A DNA stretch of 39,104 nt from an uncultured Succinivibrio sp. (GTDB lineage: Bacteria; Pseudomonadota; Gammaproteobacteria; Enterobacterales; Succinivibrionaceae), in NCBI GenBank assembly GCA_934218695.1, contig CAKQDA010000018.1, positions 1 to 39,104 on the forward strand. The letters run 5' to 3'. Below are positions 15,295-24,543 of this stretch, in pieces; positions within the stretch are counted from its first letter, which is position 1, and every line of letters starts with the position of its first letter. A program made the translations under genes and the position numbers. The notes under the pieces are model-generated. The model did not search any database. It worked only from the letters and a program-made list of their open reading frames with translations, and was not told the DNA's origin.

Positions 15295-16413
15295 TTAGAT
15301 AATTTCAAGTTTACCGTCAATAGCTCCTGCTTTATCAAGAGCCTCAAGAACTGACATCAGATCGCCTGGTGCCAAACCTACCTGATTTACAGCTCTTACC
15401 AAATCATCTAATGTAGCTCCTGTATCAAACTTGAACATCTTACCTTTCTTCTCGCTTACATTGATTTGAGAATCAGGAACAATAGCTGTCTGCCCCTGAG
15501 AGAAACTGTTAGGCTGTGACACTCTAGGATCTTCAGATACAGTAACAGTAAGGCCACCATGGGTTACAGCTACAGGCTTTAGCTTAACATTGTTACCAAT
15601 CACAATTGTGCCGGTACGTGAATTAACAACTATTCTTGCAGCATCCTCTCCCTGATCAATTTCTATATTCTCAAGAGTTGATAAATATGACACTCTTTGA
15701 GAAGGGTCACGGGGAGCACTTACTCTGATTGAAGCTGAATCCTGCGCTACAGCAGATCCATCACCATATAAATCGTTGATAGCATCGACTACGTTTTTAG
15801 CTGTAGTAAAGTCGGCACGATTTAAATTAAATACAAAAGAATCTGTCTGACTGAAGTTATCAGGAACTTCGCGCTCGACAATAGCTCCGTTGGCTATTCT
15901 GCCAACAGTAGGTGTATTTACCGTAACTTTTGAGCCATCAGCGCCTTCCGCACCTAAACCACCAACAACTAACGACCCCTGTGCAATAGCATAAACGTTG
16001 CCGTCTACACCTCGCAACATGGTCTGTAGTAAAGTACCTCCACGCAATGAGGTGGCCTCACCGATAGCTGAAACAGTTACGTCAATAGTCTGACCTGTTT
16101 TTGAAAAAGGAGGCATAGTGGCATGAATAGCTACAGGGGCTACATCCTTGATTTTTAAAGATGTACTCTCGTCAATCTTAATGCCAAAATTATTTAACAT
16201 CGAGCGGAAACTCTGCTCTGTAAACTTTGAATTCTTTTCACCGGTTCCGGCCAAGCCTACTACAAGACCATAGCCTAACAGCTGGTTTTCACGAATTCCC
16301 TGAATAGAAGCAATATCTTTTAATCTTGCAGCTTCTGCATCACTGATGCTCAGAGAGCTCAATACTGCTACTCCCAGGCACAATGATTTAAAAAAGTTAG
16401 TTGCAATTCTCAT
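15295..16413 (-). CDS. flgI: Flagellar P-ring protein FlgI
   Basis: This 372-residue periplasmic protein builds the P-ring, the bushing in the peptidoglycan layer around the rod. It has a cleavable signal peptide, with cleavage likely after SDAEA near residue 28, followed by the invariant start [20 protein letters not shown]. Further signatures are [32 protein letters not shown] and [13 protein letters not shown]. The C-terminus [19 protein letters not shown] is canonical. Length matches the family (about 365). It is the last gene of flgF-G-H-I, 18 bases after flgH, with an AAGGGTGGG RBS. flgJ, which usually follows, is absent; a terminator hairpin and the convergent AAC(3)-like gene come instead. 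Confidence 0.97.
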   Translation of the reverse strand: MRIATNFFKSLCLGVAVLSSLSISDAEAARLKDIASIQGIRENQLLGYGLVVGLAGTGEKNSKFTEQSFRSMLNNFGIKIDESTSLKIKDVAPVAIHATMPPFSKTGQTIDVTVSAIGEATSLRGGTLLQTMLRGVDGNVYAIAQGSLVVGGLGAEGADGSKVTVNTPTVGRIANGAIVEREVPDNFSQTDSFVFNLNRADFTTAKNVVDAINDLYGDGSAVAQDSASIRVSAPRDPSQRVSYLSTLENIEIDQGEDAARIVVNSRTGTIVIGNNVKLKPVAVTHGGLTVTVSEDPRVSQPNSFSQGQTAIVPDSQINVSEKKGKMFKFDTGATLDDLVRAVNQVGLAPGDLMSVLEALDKAGAIDGKLEII

Positions 16414-16431
16414 AGTCCCACCCTTATAAAA

Positions 16432-17121
16432 CTAGAAGAATATATTAAATGCGCTGTTAAACAGTCTAGACAGATAACCGCGTTCCTGAGTATCGGCAAA
16501 ATCACCGGTTCCACCGTACTGAATTCTGGCATTGGCAATTCGCTGTGATGATACTGTATTGTCTGAGCTGATATCAGCAGGTCTGATTAAACCTGTTACT
16601 CGGACATATTCATTTCCATTGTTTAACATCAACCATTTTTCACCCTGCACCTGCAGATTACCGTTAGAGTATACCTTTACCACACTAACTGAAATCTGAC
16701 CTGACAATTTGTTTGACTGATTTGCCTTGGCACTTCCAGAAAAATCATTTGAGTTGCTTGATGACAGAGTTGGTGTCAAATTCTTGTAATGTAATTTCTT
16801 ACTTGCAAGAGTAATGCCACCATAGTTATTGTTTCCTTCTTTTTCAAGATCTGTAGATGCATTCTTACTTGCAGAAGTTGCTTCTTCTAAGGTTACGGAA
16901 ATGATATCACCAACCTTATGAGCTGATGTATCTGAATACATGCCATTGTTCATGGTATATGGGTTATAAATACCGCCTGTAGGAACTGCGTTGGTATAAT
17001 CTTCCTCTGGCAGTGCAGGTGCATACTTTGGATCATCAGGTTTTGCAGAGAATGTATCCAGAGCACATCCCTGTAACAGCACTATCTGAGATAAAGCAAT
17101 TGCTAAAATAACCTTCTTCAT
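16432..17121 (-). CDS. flgH: Flagellar L-ring lipoprotein FlgH
   Basis: This is an outer-membrane lipoprotein of 229 residues that forms the L-ring. The lipobox is LLQGC, with the lipidated cysteine at residue 19 of the chosen start. Family signatures are HKVGDIISVTLEEATSASKN, QISVSVVKVYSNGNLQVQGE and KWLMLNNGNEYVRVTGLIRP. The end, GYLSRLFNSAFNIFF, is typical. A GTG at 17128-17130 would add three residues. I chose the ATG because its AAGGGTGGGG leader has the same spacing as the AAGGGTGGG before flgI. It lies 47 bases after flgG in the flgFGHI operon. Confidence 0.96.
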   Translation of the reverse strand: MKKVILAIALSQIVLLQGCALDTFSAKPDDPKYAPALPEEDYTNAVPTGGIYNPYTMNNGMYSDTSAHKVGDIISVTLEEATSASKNASTDLEKEGNNNYGGITLASKKLHYKNLTPTLSSSNSNDFSGSAKANQSNKLSGQISVSVVKVYSNGNLQVQGEKWLMLNNGNEYVRVTGLIRPADISSDNTVSSQRIANARIQYGGTGDFADTQERGYLSRLFNSAFNIFF

Positions 17122-17168
17122 TTTCCCCACCCTTCTTTTAGCTTCTACAAACTATCTTATGCCAGCTG

Positions 17169-17957
17169 CTATACTGACTGAATCAGAGATCCCATCATAG
17201 AATCCACAGTTGTTAAAACCTTTGAATTCATTTCATAGACACGCTGTGCCTGAATCAGATTTACTAACTCTTCAGTTACCTTTACATTAGATGTCTCCAA
17301 CATATTCTGTCTGATAACACCCATGCCATCTTCACCGCCGATACCCTGCTGAGGAGCACCAGATGCTGTTGTTTCCAGATACAGGTTATCTCCTATAGAC
17401 TCTAAACCTGTAGGATTAATGAAATCTGTTACTGTGATCTGACCTAAATCCTGTGAAGCTGTATCATTGGCTAATACAACAGATACCTGACCGTCACGAC
17501 CTACTGTCAAAGAAGTGGCGTTATCTGGGACCTGGATCTGAGGTAATAAAGGATAACCCTCGCCTGAGGTTACGATAGTACCCTCTTCATTCTTGGTGAA
17601 CTGACCGTTTCTTGTATAGGCTGTTGTTCCGTCTGGCAACTCAATTTCAAAGAAACCACGTCCCTGAATCATTAAATCAAATGAGTTGTCTGTAGTCTCC
17701 ACATCACCCTGAGAGAACTGTCTCTGTGTTGCAACAACCTTGGCACCAGAACCTATCATCAAACCCTCAGGCAGATAGCTGTCGGCACTTGATCTGCCAC
17801 CTGGCTGATTGATCTTCTGATACAGAAGATCTTCAAAAACAGCTCTTCCACGTTTGAAACCAACAGTTGAGGCGTTGGCAAGGTTATTTGATGTTACAGA
17901 GATATTGGTCTGCTGTGCATCAAGACCTGTTTTACTAATCCATAGTGCTGGGATCAT
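17169..17957 (-). CDS. flgG: Flagellar distal rod protein FlgG
   Basis: This is a 262-residue axial protein of the distal rod, exported by the flagellar type III system without a cleaved signal. The N-terminal MIPALWISKTGLDAQQTNIS with SNNLANASTVGFKR is the rod/hook signature. The interior LPEGLMIGSGAKVVATQRQF and the closing VTEELVNLIQAQRVYEMNSK are typical of FlgG. Length equals the family norm (about 260). The RBS AAGGAG is strong. It sits 13 bases after flgF. Confidence 0.98.
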   Translation of the reverse strand: MIPALWISKTGLDAQQTNISVTSNNLANASTVGFKRGRAVFEDLLYQKINQPGGRSSADSYLPEGLMIGSGAKVVATQRQFSQGDVETTDNSFDLMIQGRGFFEIELPDGTTAYTRNGQFTKNEEGTIVTSGEGYPLLPQIQVPDNATSLTVGRDGQVSVVLANDTASQDLGQITVTDFINPTGLESIGDNLYLETTASGAPQQGIGGEDGMGVIRQNMLETSNVKVTEELVNLIQAQRVYEMNSKVLTTVDSMMGSLIQSV

Positions 17958-17970
17958 GTTCTACTCCTTG

Positions 17971-18720
17971 CTAATCGTAGCTCAATAAAGTGTTCTGACG
18001 TTCATCCATCTGACTTGCTGACTCCATCATTTTTACCTGAGTCTCATACTGTCTCTGGATCCTGATTAGACTTGTCAATTCTTCGACAGGATTAACGTTT
18101 GAAGATTCAAGCATACCGTTTCTTACCTGTACACTCTGATCTTCAGTCATTGCAGAACCGTCAATATTACGGAATAAACCGTCATAACCTTTTTCAATTT
18201 TTTTATAGTCATCAGGCTTTACAAGTTTGATACGGCCAAACTCTTCGATTACATTTGAATCGGCACCCTGTGGTCTTCCTGAAATGGTACCGTCGTTGCT
18301 TATCTGAATATCAGATAACATTGCAGGCAACACAATCGGATCACCAGAATCTGATAAAACCTCAAGACCGTTGGTGGTTCTTAAATTGCCGTTTACATCA
18401 ATATCAAAACTACCAAATCTGGTATAAGCCTCATTACCTTCTTTATCATTGACAGCAATAAAACCATCACCATTTAACGCTACGTCTAATGGTCTATCAG
18501 TAGTCTCAATAGCACCACCATCCATGTTGTAGCCAGGTCTTTCTGTCATGGCAAAAGCTCTGGTTGGATAAGCATCGGCAAAAACAGACATTGCACGAGA
18601 ATTCTCAAAATCTGCCTTAAAACCGGTGGTGCTTGCATTAGCCAGGTTATTGCTGCGTACAGCCAAGCTATGGAAATTCTCCTTAGCTCCTGACATTGCA
18701 ATCCACAATAAATTATCCAT
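17971..18720 (-). CDS. flgF: Flagellar proximal rod protein FlgF
   Basis: This is a 249-residue rod protein, first gene of the flgF-G-H-I operon. Both ends carry the axial-protein motifs: RSNNLANASTTGFKADF near the N-terminus and NPVEELTSLIRIQRQYETQV near the C-terminus. The start MDNLLWIAMSGAKENFHSLA is typical of FlgF, and GGAGG precedes the ATG. Upstream, at 18766-18781, is a textbook sigma-54 promoter, so the operon is expected to depend on RpoN and a flagellar enhancer-binding protein of the FlrA/FlrC/FleQ kind. In most gammaproteobacteria flgE precedes flgF; here flgE is absent. Confidence 0.97.
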   Translation of the reverse strand: MDNLLWIAMSGAKENFHSLAVRSNNLANASTTGFKADFENSRAMSVFADAYPTRAFAMTERPGYNMDGGAIETTDRPLDVALNGDGFIAVNDKEGNEAYTRFGSFDIDVNGNLRTTNGLEVLSDSGDPIVLPAMLSDIQISNDGTISGRPQGADSNVIEEFGRIKLVKPDDYKKIEKGYDGLFRNIDGSAMTEDQSVQVRNGMLESSNVNPVEELTSLIRIQRQYETQVKMMESASQMDERQNTLLSYD

Positions 18721-18765
18721 TTAAAACCTCCGGAAAATATCTTTTCCACTTACTGATATTTTAAA

Positions 18766-18781
18766 TGCAATCTATGTGCCA
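18766..18781 (-). promoter_or_regulatory. Sigma-54 (-24/-12) promoter of flgFGHI
   Basis: The minus strand reads TGGCACATAGATTGCA: the -24 element TGGCAC, a 5-base spacer, and the -12 element TTGCA. This matches the RpoN consensus (TGGCAC-N5-TTGC) exactly. Transcription would start near 18754, about 34 bases before flgF. The 180 bases upstream would be where an activator binds; I see no clear dyad there. Confidence 0.88.
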
Positions 18782-18960
18782 TATTCTTTAAAAAGGCATT
18801 CTAAGGCGGTTTAGAATTTTTTTGATTTACAGAAAATTAATATTGTCAGGAAAATGACTTTGTTGAGTGGAAGTATGATGATTTGAAACTGATTTCCAAG
18901 CAGTAAAGAAAACATGACGATTATTAGTAGAAAAAAAATTACAGACTCTGACATAAGGTT

Positions 18961-18991
18961 AAAGAGATCCTTAAATTATAAAGATCTCTTT
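18961..18991 (-). terminator. Hairpin downstream of flgD
   Basis: AAAGAGATC (18961-18969) and GATCTCTTT (18983-18991) form a perfect 9-bp stem 22 bases after the flgD stop. Read leftward there is no long T-tract (AACCTTATG), so termination may be weak or assisted. It separates flgD from the independently promoted flgF operon. Confidence 0.5.
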
Positions 18992-19013
18992 TAAATGACT
19001 ACCGACTTTACGA

Positions 19014-19706
19014 TTAAAGAGCAATCTGCTCTACTTTGTCTAAAGAAACCTCACCATAACCTAACAGATTCAGTTTGGTATCAGAAGTTGTCTTGCCTAA
19101 TACAACTGAACCTACAGTTGCATATGTCTTAACAGGCAGGTTTACGTTCTGACCATCCTGAGATGCTGTAACGCTGATGGTGTACTTGCCTGAATCATAT
19201 TTTGCACCGGTTTTCTGATCCTGAATACCATCCCAGCTAAAGTCAATTTTGCCGTCGATGGCAGAACCTGCCTCAAAAGATGAAACAACATTGCCGTTGC
19301 TGTCAGTAATGCTGATCTTAACATTTGAAGCTCCCTCACCTGCATCAATCTGAGCTGTAACAGGATTTGTTCCATCAAAGAAAGCGGTTTTTGAGTCAAC
19401 CAGCACGCTTCTGCCTACAAGGCTAGAAGCAGACAGAGCTGAACTTGATGAAATTGCATTAACAACATTATCAACATTGCTTGAAATAGTCGATAAATTT
19501 TCAACCACAGATAACTGAGACATGGTTGTTACCATCTGATTGTTATCTACAGGAGAGCTGGGATCCTGATTTTGCAGCTGAGTTGTTAATAATTTTAAGA
19601 AATCCGCCTGATCTAAAGACGAATTACTTTTCTTGGATGTGGCCTCTGCAGCATCAGTTGCAATACGGGAGGAAGTTTTACCTATTGTACTGTAATCAAA
19701 ACTCAT
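19014..19706 (-). CDS. flgD: Flagellar hook assembly scaffold FlgD
   Basis: This 230-residue cap protein guides hook (FlgE) polymerisation and is shed afterwards. The conserved N-terminal motif is LDQADFLKLLTTQLQNQDPS, then PVDNNQMVTTMSQLSVVENL. The middle has the FlgD Tudor/fibronectin-like part with FDGTNPVTAQIDAG and KTGAKYDSGKYTISVTASQD. The C-terminus GYGEVSLDKVEQIAL is usual. Length fits the family (about 220-240). Starts further upstream exist (19730), but ATG 19704-19706 (MSFDYSTIG) has GGGGGA eight bases away. It is a single-gene unit with a sigma-54-like promoter upstream and a hairpin downstream. Its usual neighbours flgB, flgC and flgE are missing. Confidence 0.96.
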   Translation of the reverse strand: MSFDYSTIGKTSSRIATDAAEATSKKSNSSLDQADFLKLLTTQLQNQDPSSPVDNNQMVTTMSQLSVVENLSTISSNVDNVVNAISSSSALSASSLVGRSVLVDSKTAFFDGTNPVTAQIDAGEGASNVKISITDSNGNVVSSFEAGSAIDGKIDFSWDGIQDQKTGAKYDSGKYTISVTASQDGQNVNLPVKTYATVGSVVLGKTTSDTKLNLLGYGEVSLDKVEQIAL

Positions 19707-19730
19707 TGAATGTTCCCCCATTGAAATCAT

Positions 19731-19753
19731 AAGGTGGCAAGCTTTGCCACTTT
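19731..19753 (-). other. Hairpin in the flgD leader
   Basis: GTGGCAA (19734-19740) pairs with TTGCCAC (19744-19750) around a 3-base loop. It is extended by three more pairs including one G-T, giving a compact stem of about 10 bp. It lies between the predicted flgD transcription start (near 19763) and the RBS. No T-run follows. It could protect the 5' end or control translation. Confidence 0.5.
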
Positions 19754-19774
19754 CACTTTATATGCTGTATCTAC

Positions 19775-19790
19775 TTCAAGATTTGTGCCA
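19775..19790 (-). promoter_or_regulatory. Sigma-54-like promoter of flgD
   Basis: The minus strand reads TGGCACAAATCTTGAA: a perfect -24 TGGCAC, a 5-base spacer, and TTGAA in place of TTGCA at -12. The flanking ATA before TGGCAC is shared with the perfect flgF promoter. The GC-to-GA change at -12 weakens the match. The start would be near 19763, about 57 bases ahead of flgD. Confidence 0.6.
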
Positions 19791-20036
19791 TATTATAAAA
19801 ATGAACATCAAATATTTTTATTTTATTGATTTTTAATGTAAATTCTTATGAATAGCGAAAAATATTAATGGAAGATTAATGTATTTTTCAAGTAATTAAA
19901 ACTCTGATTAATCGTATTACGGCAAATTTGAACTTAAAAAGAAAAAATTGCCACTGTTGGAATCTGACAGTTCACTCACTGCATAATAAAAGTCAAATAT
20001 TCAGTCAGGCTCAATTATTGTCAGAGTAGCTTCAAT
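19791..20036. other. A/T-rich intergenic region between flgD and tssM
   Basis: Together with the flgD leader and promoter, this makes a gap of about 345 bases with no gene. It is strongly A/T-rich, with long T and A tracts around 19795-19900, suited to a bent upstream activating region for the sigma-54-like flgD promoter. I see no ORF with an RBS, no dyad that I can assign and no mobile-element end. Confidence 0.4.
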
Positions 20037-20060
20037 GTCACCACCAGGCATGGTGGTGAC
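20037..20060. terminator. Perfect hairpin at the 3' end of the T6SS operon
   Basis: GTCACCACCA (20037-20046) and TGGTGGTGAC (20051-20060) form a perfect 10-bp stem with a GGCA loop, 15 bases after the tssM stop. Read leftward (the tssM direction), the bases after it are ATTGAAG, not a T-run. Read rightward there are four T. It is probably a 3' end or stabilising structure, with intrinsic termination uncertain. Confidence 0.55.
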
Positions 20061-20075
20061 TTTTATGGATTTAAA

Positions 20076-23000
20076 TCAGAATTGCGTAATAAGAGGCCAG
20101 TTTTCACTTGATGGCCATTTATCAGGCTCGATAAGATCTTTATTAAAGGAAATTTTAAGGTAAAGTACTCCTGACTCACCGTTCCTTCCTGATATTTCAA
20201 CTGGCATATAGCTGGCCTTTTCCTCATTAGAATAAACTGCTTTATCGTTCAAATACATTCTAAGTGGAGAGTAGCGTCCTTCAAATTTTACTGTTGCCTC
20301 TGGGAGCAGATCATCTGAAAATCTGTAGAATGTAAATATCAGATCCTGAGCATCAGCATTGTTTTTATAAATCACTCTTTCCTTGTCCTCAACTACAGTA
20401 CCAAAGCGTTCAGGAGTACTCCTTAAGGATTTGACCTCCACATATCTGTAGCGTAAAGCTGCAACTTTGCGGCCTGGAGCATAGGTCTTTACAAGTTCAT
20501 TCTGTTTCTCAAGAGAAGGAACAGAAACATTAGCAATCAGAGGATTTCGGTTATCTGAGAGCAGTGAAAGAATGAGATTAACATTATCAACCCATTCTTT
20601 AAGATCAGAACGACCTGCTGTAACATCGGTAAGCAAAGGCTCCTGCATATCATCTGAAAGAGGATCTTTAGTGTCAGTCAAAGAATTTTCATCTTTAAAC
20701 GCTTCGTCTTTTGAGCTGTCAGAACCTTTTTCACTTCCAAGTCCATATGAATTGAGCTTGCGTTTCAACAGTTTCATGGATCCAGGCTCAAGAGTCATTG
20801 ATCCTAATGCGGCATCTCTTAGGATAGGGAAGAAATACAGCCTTGACTGAAACTCGTCAAGACCTTCAGCAGTTCTGAAATTTGCTTCTGATTTGAGTAG
20901 AGCAGTACCAAGATTAACAAATGATGACCACCATGGAATATCATACCCTGAGTTCTGTGAGGACTTTACCTGGGTAAAATCATTTCTGATCTGTTTTCTG
21001 TTAAGAGTCTTCAGATAATAGTTGGCTCTTACAGCATCGTCAGGTAATAAGGCCCATGATGACAGAACATTGCTGCAGGCTTCTGTAAAGTTAAGCGAAA
21101 TTGTTCTGCGTCTGTTCTCAATGCTCTTTATAGCCAAATTTCGGCTGTTTTCAGATTTCTTTAATAAAGGAGAATCCTCCTTAAAAGAAAGCACATCATA
21201 GGCAAAATTATAGATATCCAAAAGCTGTGAATTTACCTGATATGCCTTACAGTTCTGAGCATAGTCGTGGAACATAGCATAGTCTGAAATATTAAGTCTT
21301 ATTGAATCAGGGAAAGTTGCCCAGTAGTTGATATAACTGTCAGCATAGGACAGAACATAATTCCTTACCTGATCAAATGACTTGAGTTCTGCAAGATAGC
21401 GACCGAATCTGTCCTGCTGACCATCTTTGTTTTTTATAAAGGATGAAAGATAGAGCACTGGTTTTATATATTCGTTATAGGCTGATGGCGAGAAATCAGG
21501 ATTGATATCAATATCACCTAACACCTCTGAGGCAAGATCAAACGAAAAATGCTCATCATAATCGTATGAGCTGTCCTGTTTGGAAACAAGTTCACTCAGG
21601 TAAGCCAGGTTCTTAGAACGCGAACGATCATTCGGGTACAAAGAAAGCAGTCTGTTTACAGCCAAAATCTTACTTTCATATTCAGCTAAATCCATATACT
21701 TTCTGAATCCGTTAATGAAACGTCCAAAGTTGCCATCATCAGGCTTTGCTACAGAAATGAAGCGATCTAATCTGTCTCTTCTGTCCTTATATAGCGATAT
21801 TACTTTTCTGAAATGACTTTCAAATTCTGAAGGCTTATTAAAGTTAAGATCAAGTTCTTCATCTGAAACGTAGGCAATGCTTAAAAGTCTTGAAAGAAGC
21901 TCATAGTTTAGGTAGCTGTGGGTTTTCTGTCCTGCAGCATAATCAAAAAGAGTTCCTCTGTTAACTGTCTGCATTAAATTCATAAGCTCATCAAAACTCT
22001 TTTCAATATTGACTTTAACCTGAGCTCTAAACTGTCTGATATTTGTGTTAGAAAAATGATTGTAGTCGATGTCTTCAGAGGTTACAGCACCGTTATCCGT
22101 ATAACTGCTGAAAGTATCAAAATCGTCAGTTATCAGTTTTTTGTAGTTTCTGTATGATGTTTCTAAAATTCCTCTTCTTATGAGATTTACAGACTCAGTA
22201 TCATCCTTTTTAGTCTTTACTTTTAATTCAGAAGCTAACGACTGGTTTTTAGGCTGATTTAGAGAAGCATACTCAGAAATAAATCCGTCTCTGTATTTAT
22301 CAAGTGTTTTGCACAGCTCCAAAAGCTCAGCTAACCTGTCTCTCATGTCCTGATATTTATGCATGTGTTCATCGTTGTCTTCACTGCCATCAGATAAAAA
22401 CTGATTGTTTACAAGATAGTAAAGACCTGTCATCAGTTTTTCTCCTGTGCCAAGTACAGTTCTTGCCTGCTGATAGTAAGACTCAGGATAGGCTGTTACA
22501 GACAGAACCTGATCCTGAAACTGTCTGATAGCCCTGTCTATCGCAGGTTTATAGTTTGGATCAAGCAGAATTTGAGTCGTGGCGGCATGAGAGTAGGAAT
22601 CATCACCGTCACTTTCAATGTCTGTAAGCTGAGACTTGAGCTCTGAAGAAATATTAGGGTATTCATATTTCATAATCGAGCGCAGACACTTTTCAATCAT
22701 TTCAGTTGAAGAGTTCTGCTTTTTTGCAATCGAAAGATACATGTAATCAATAAGAGCATCAGCCTTCTGTTCTGTGAACAGGGAATCATCATGAAGAAGT
22801 CTGTAGGCAAATGAGCTTGTGGCAGGAATGAACACCATGTCAACAAGAAGCTGATTATAGATGGTCTTTCTGTCCCTGGCAGCAAGATTGTTTCCCTCAT
22901 AGAACAGATAACTTGACGGTGCATAAACTATTGGAAGAGGTTTCTTTGAGAGCAGTACAGATTTTGCATCATTAAAGAAATTGATCCTGCTCATTCTGGC

Positions 23001-24527
23001 ATCATTAACCATCAGGTTATTAAAGAGTTCAATACCCTCTCCTGTCTTACTGTCACAGCCAAACAGAGGAGATCTCTGAATGTAATTTCTGTCAAACATG
23101 GTATTAAGTGACATATAGTAAGTAAGATCATGGTTTAAAGGATGATAGATAAGAGCTCTGCCTCCTACAGCACCAAACAGATAAGCAAATGAGATTATTC
23201 CTAAAGAACACAGCAGAGCTGTTTTAGGGATACTTCTTCTTAATTTTTCAGAGCGGGTAAACGTTGCTTTTCTGTCAAGAACTACAAGACTTTCTGAAAG
23301 GAGTCTCTCGACAAAATGCGGCTTTTTAAGTGAGGGGTTATCATCTGTCATTAACGCCTCATCGGTCTTTTTACCGGATAGAGATGCAAACTCCTGTGAC
23401 AGGCAGACTCCCTGATCAATCGATGAACAGAAATAAACTCCCTCAATTAAAGCAACCGCTTCAGAAGAGTTTTTACCAAAAACGGTCTCCAGGTAAATCT
23501 CAAGATTCTCACCAAGCTCTTGTAAGTTTCGTGGGAAACTGAAAATATAGCCTGATATATCCATTCTCAAAGAAGAAGTATGACTCTTCTCAAGAACATC
23601 TTTAGACAGCATGAGGCCTGCAACACCATTTCTGATCCTGACTAAAAAATTATCAAAGGCATTTCTGAAGTCATTTTTTATATAAACGCCGTCAGAATCA
23701 TCAAGACTGAAACCGATAACCTGATCGGTCAGTTTTTCTGAAAGTCCTGAAAAATACTCTCTGAAACCTACAATGCAGTCGGACTTTGTAATCACAATAC
23801 GGCAAGGCAGTTTCATATTCAGAGAGCTTGTAAGAGTCTGTAGTTCTGAGGCAATGAGACCGGCCTTTTTTAGACAGAGAGATCTGTCATCAGCAATAAG
23901 AGCATCAGCAGGAATGGTAAGCACAATTCCTGATAAAGGCTTTTTTCTGTGGTATTTTCCTATCAGAGTACAGATTGACTGCCACTGTGCCGAAGAGCCA
24001 CCAAGCCAGTTGTCAAAAAAAATCTTTCCCTTTACATCAAGAAAAACTGTACTTGAATTTACATTAAAATGAAGGAACTCCTCATCAGAAGTATCTATCT
24101 CTTCACGATACCTAGTCAGGTTAAGAGACTGTGTTTTTAAAAGTGTTGATTTTCCTGATAAAGGTTCACCTACAACTACAAACCATGGTGCAGAGTGTCT
24201 CTTTAAAGGAGAATGACTGATAGAGGACAGAGCTGTTTCAAAAATCATCTTTAACAGTCTGATACTGCCTGACAGTTCTTCTTTTTCCTCCTGAGTTTTA
24301 GAGCCTCCAGAAACCAGTCGCGAAAGGTTAGACCAGATCATAAGATCGTCCTTTATAGAACGTCTGTCGTGTCTTGCCTCCATTCTGCGGCCAAGGCGTT
24401 TTATAACCACGTAGGCAATCAGAAGCAGGAACAGACACAGAAGTATAAAGACAATGATACCAGTGGCACTGTCAAAGATACTGAAAAAACCACCTGAATT
24501 TGCTGTAATTTCCAAATCCTTATCCAT
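20076..24527 (-). CDS. tssM: T6SS membrane complex protein TssM (IcmF family)
   Basis: This is a 1483-residue inner-membrane protein of the T6SS trans-envelope complex with TssL and TssJ. It has an N-terminal transmembrane segment (about 22-43, TGIIVFILLCLFLLLIAYVV). A cytosolic GTPase-like domain follows with P-loop GEPLSGKS (120-127), VFLDVKG and TKSD (247-250). Another transmembrane helix is at about 436-455, then a large periplasmic part. The end has the TssM C-terminal pattern VKFEGRYSPLRMYL ... WPLITQF. Typical TssM proteins are about 1100-1300 residues, so this one is long, with the extra sequence in the periplasmic helical region. It is the last gene of the operon, 16 bases after tssL, with an AAGGA RBS. 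Confidence 0.95.
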   Translation of the reverse strand: MDKDLEITANSGGFFSIFDSATGIIVFILLCLFLLLIAYVVIKRLGRRMEARHDRRSIKDDLMIWSNLSRLVSGGSKTQEEKEELSGSIRLLKMIFETALSSISHSPLKRHSAPWFVVVGEPLSGKSTLLKTQSLNLTRYREEIDTSDEEFLHFNVNSSTVFLDVKGKIFFDNWLGGSSAQWQSICTLIGKYHRKKPLSGIVLTIPADALIADDRSLCLKKAGLIASELQTLTSSLNMKLPCRIVITKSDCIVGFREYFSGLSEKLTDQVIGFSLDDSDGVYIKNDFRNAFDNFLVRIRNGVAGLMLSKDVLEKSHTSSLRMDISGYIFSFPRNLQELGENLEIYLETVFGKNSSEAVALIEGVYFCSSIDQGVCLSQEFASLSGKKTDEALMTDDNPSLKKPHFVERLLSESLVVLDRKATFTRSEKLRRSIPKTALLCSLGIISFAYLFGAVGGRALIYHPLNHDLTYYMSLNTMFDRNYIQRSPLFGCDSKTGEGIELFNNLMVNDARMSRINFFNDAKSVLLSKKPLPIVYAPSSYLFYEGNNLAARDRKTIYNQLLVDMVFIPATSSFAYRLLHDDSLFTEQKADALIDYMYLSIAKKQNSSTEMIEKCLRSIMKYEYPNISSELKSQLTDIESDGDDSYSHAATTQILLDPNYKPAIDRAIRQFQDQVLSVTAYPESYYQQARTVLGTGEKLMTGLYYLVNNQFLSDGSEDNDEHMHKYQDMRDRLAELLELCKTLDKYRDGFISEYASLNQPKNQSLASELKVKTKKDDTESVNLIRRGILETSYRNYKKLITDDFDTFSSYTDNGAVTSEDIDYNHFSNTNIRQFRAQVKVNIEKSFDELMNLMQTVNRGTLFDYAAGQKTHSYLNYELLSRLLSIAYVSDEELDLNFNKPSEFESHFRKVISLYKDRRDRLDRFISVAKPDDGNFGRFINGFRKYMDLAEYESKILAVNRLLSLYPNDRSRSKNLAYLSELVSKQDSSYDYDEHFSFDLASEVLGDIDINPDFSPSAYNEYIKPVLYLSSFIKNKDGQQDRFGRYLAELKSFDQVRNYVLSYADSYINYWATFPDSIRLNISDYAMFHDYAQNCKAYQVNSQLLDIYNFAYDVLSFKEDSPLLKKSENSRNLAIKSIENRRRTISLNFTEACSNVLSSWALLPDDAVRANYYLKTLNRKQIRNDFTQVKSSQNSGYDIPWWSSFVNLGTALLKSEANFRTAEGLDEFQSRLYFFPILRDAALGSMTLEPGSMKLLKRKLNSYGLGSEKGSDSSKDEAFKDENSLTDTKDPLSDDMQEPLLTDVTAGRSDLKEWVDNVNLILSLLSDNRNPLIANVSVPSLEKQNELVKTYAPGRKVAALRYRYVEVKSLRSTPERFGTVVEDKERVIYKNNADAQDLIFTFYRFSDDLLPEATVKFEGRYSPLRMYLNDKAVYSNEEKASYMPVEISGRNGESGVLYLKISFNKDLIEPDKWPSSENWPLITQF

Positions 24528-24543
24528 TTTCAGCTATCCTTCC

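Noticed and set aside
20037..20060. Leftward intrinsic terminator of tssM
   Set aside because: The stem is perfect but no T-run follows it in the tssM direction, so I list it as a hairpin of uncertain terminator function.
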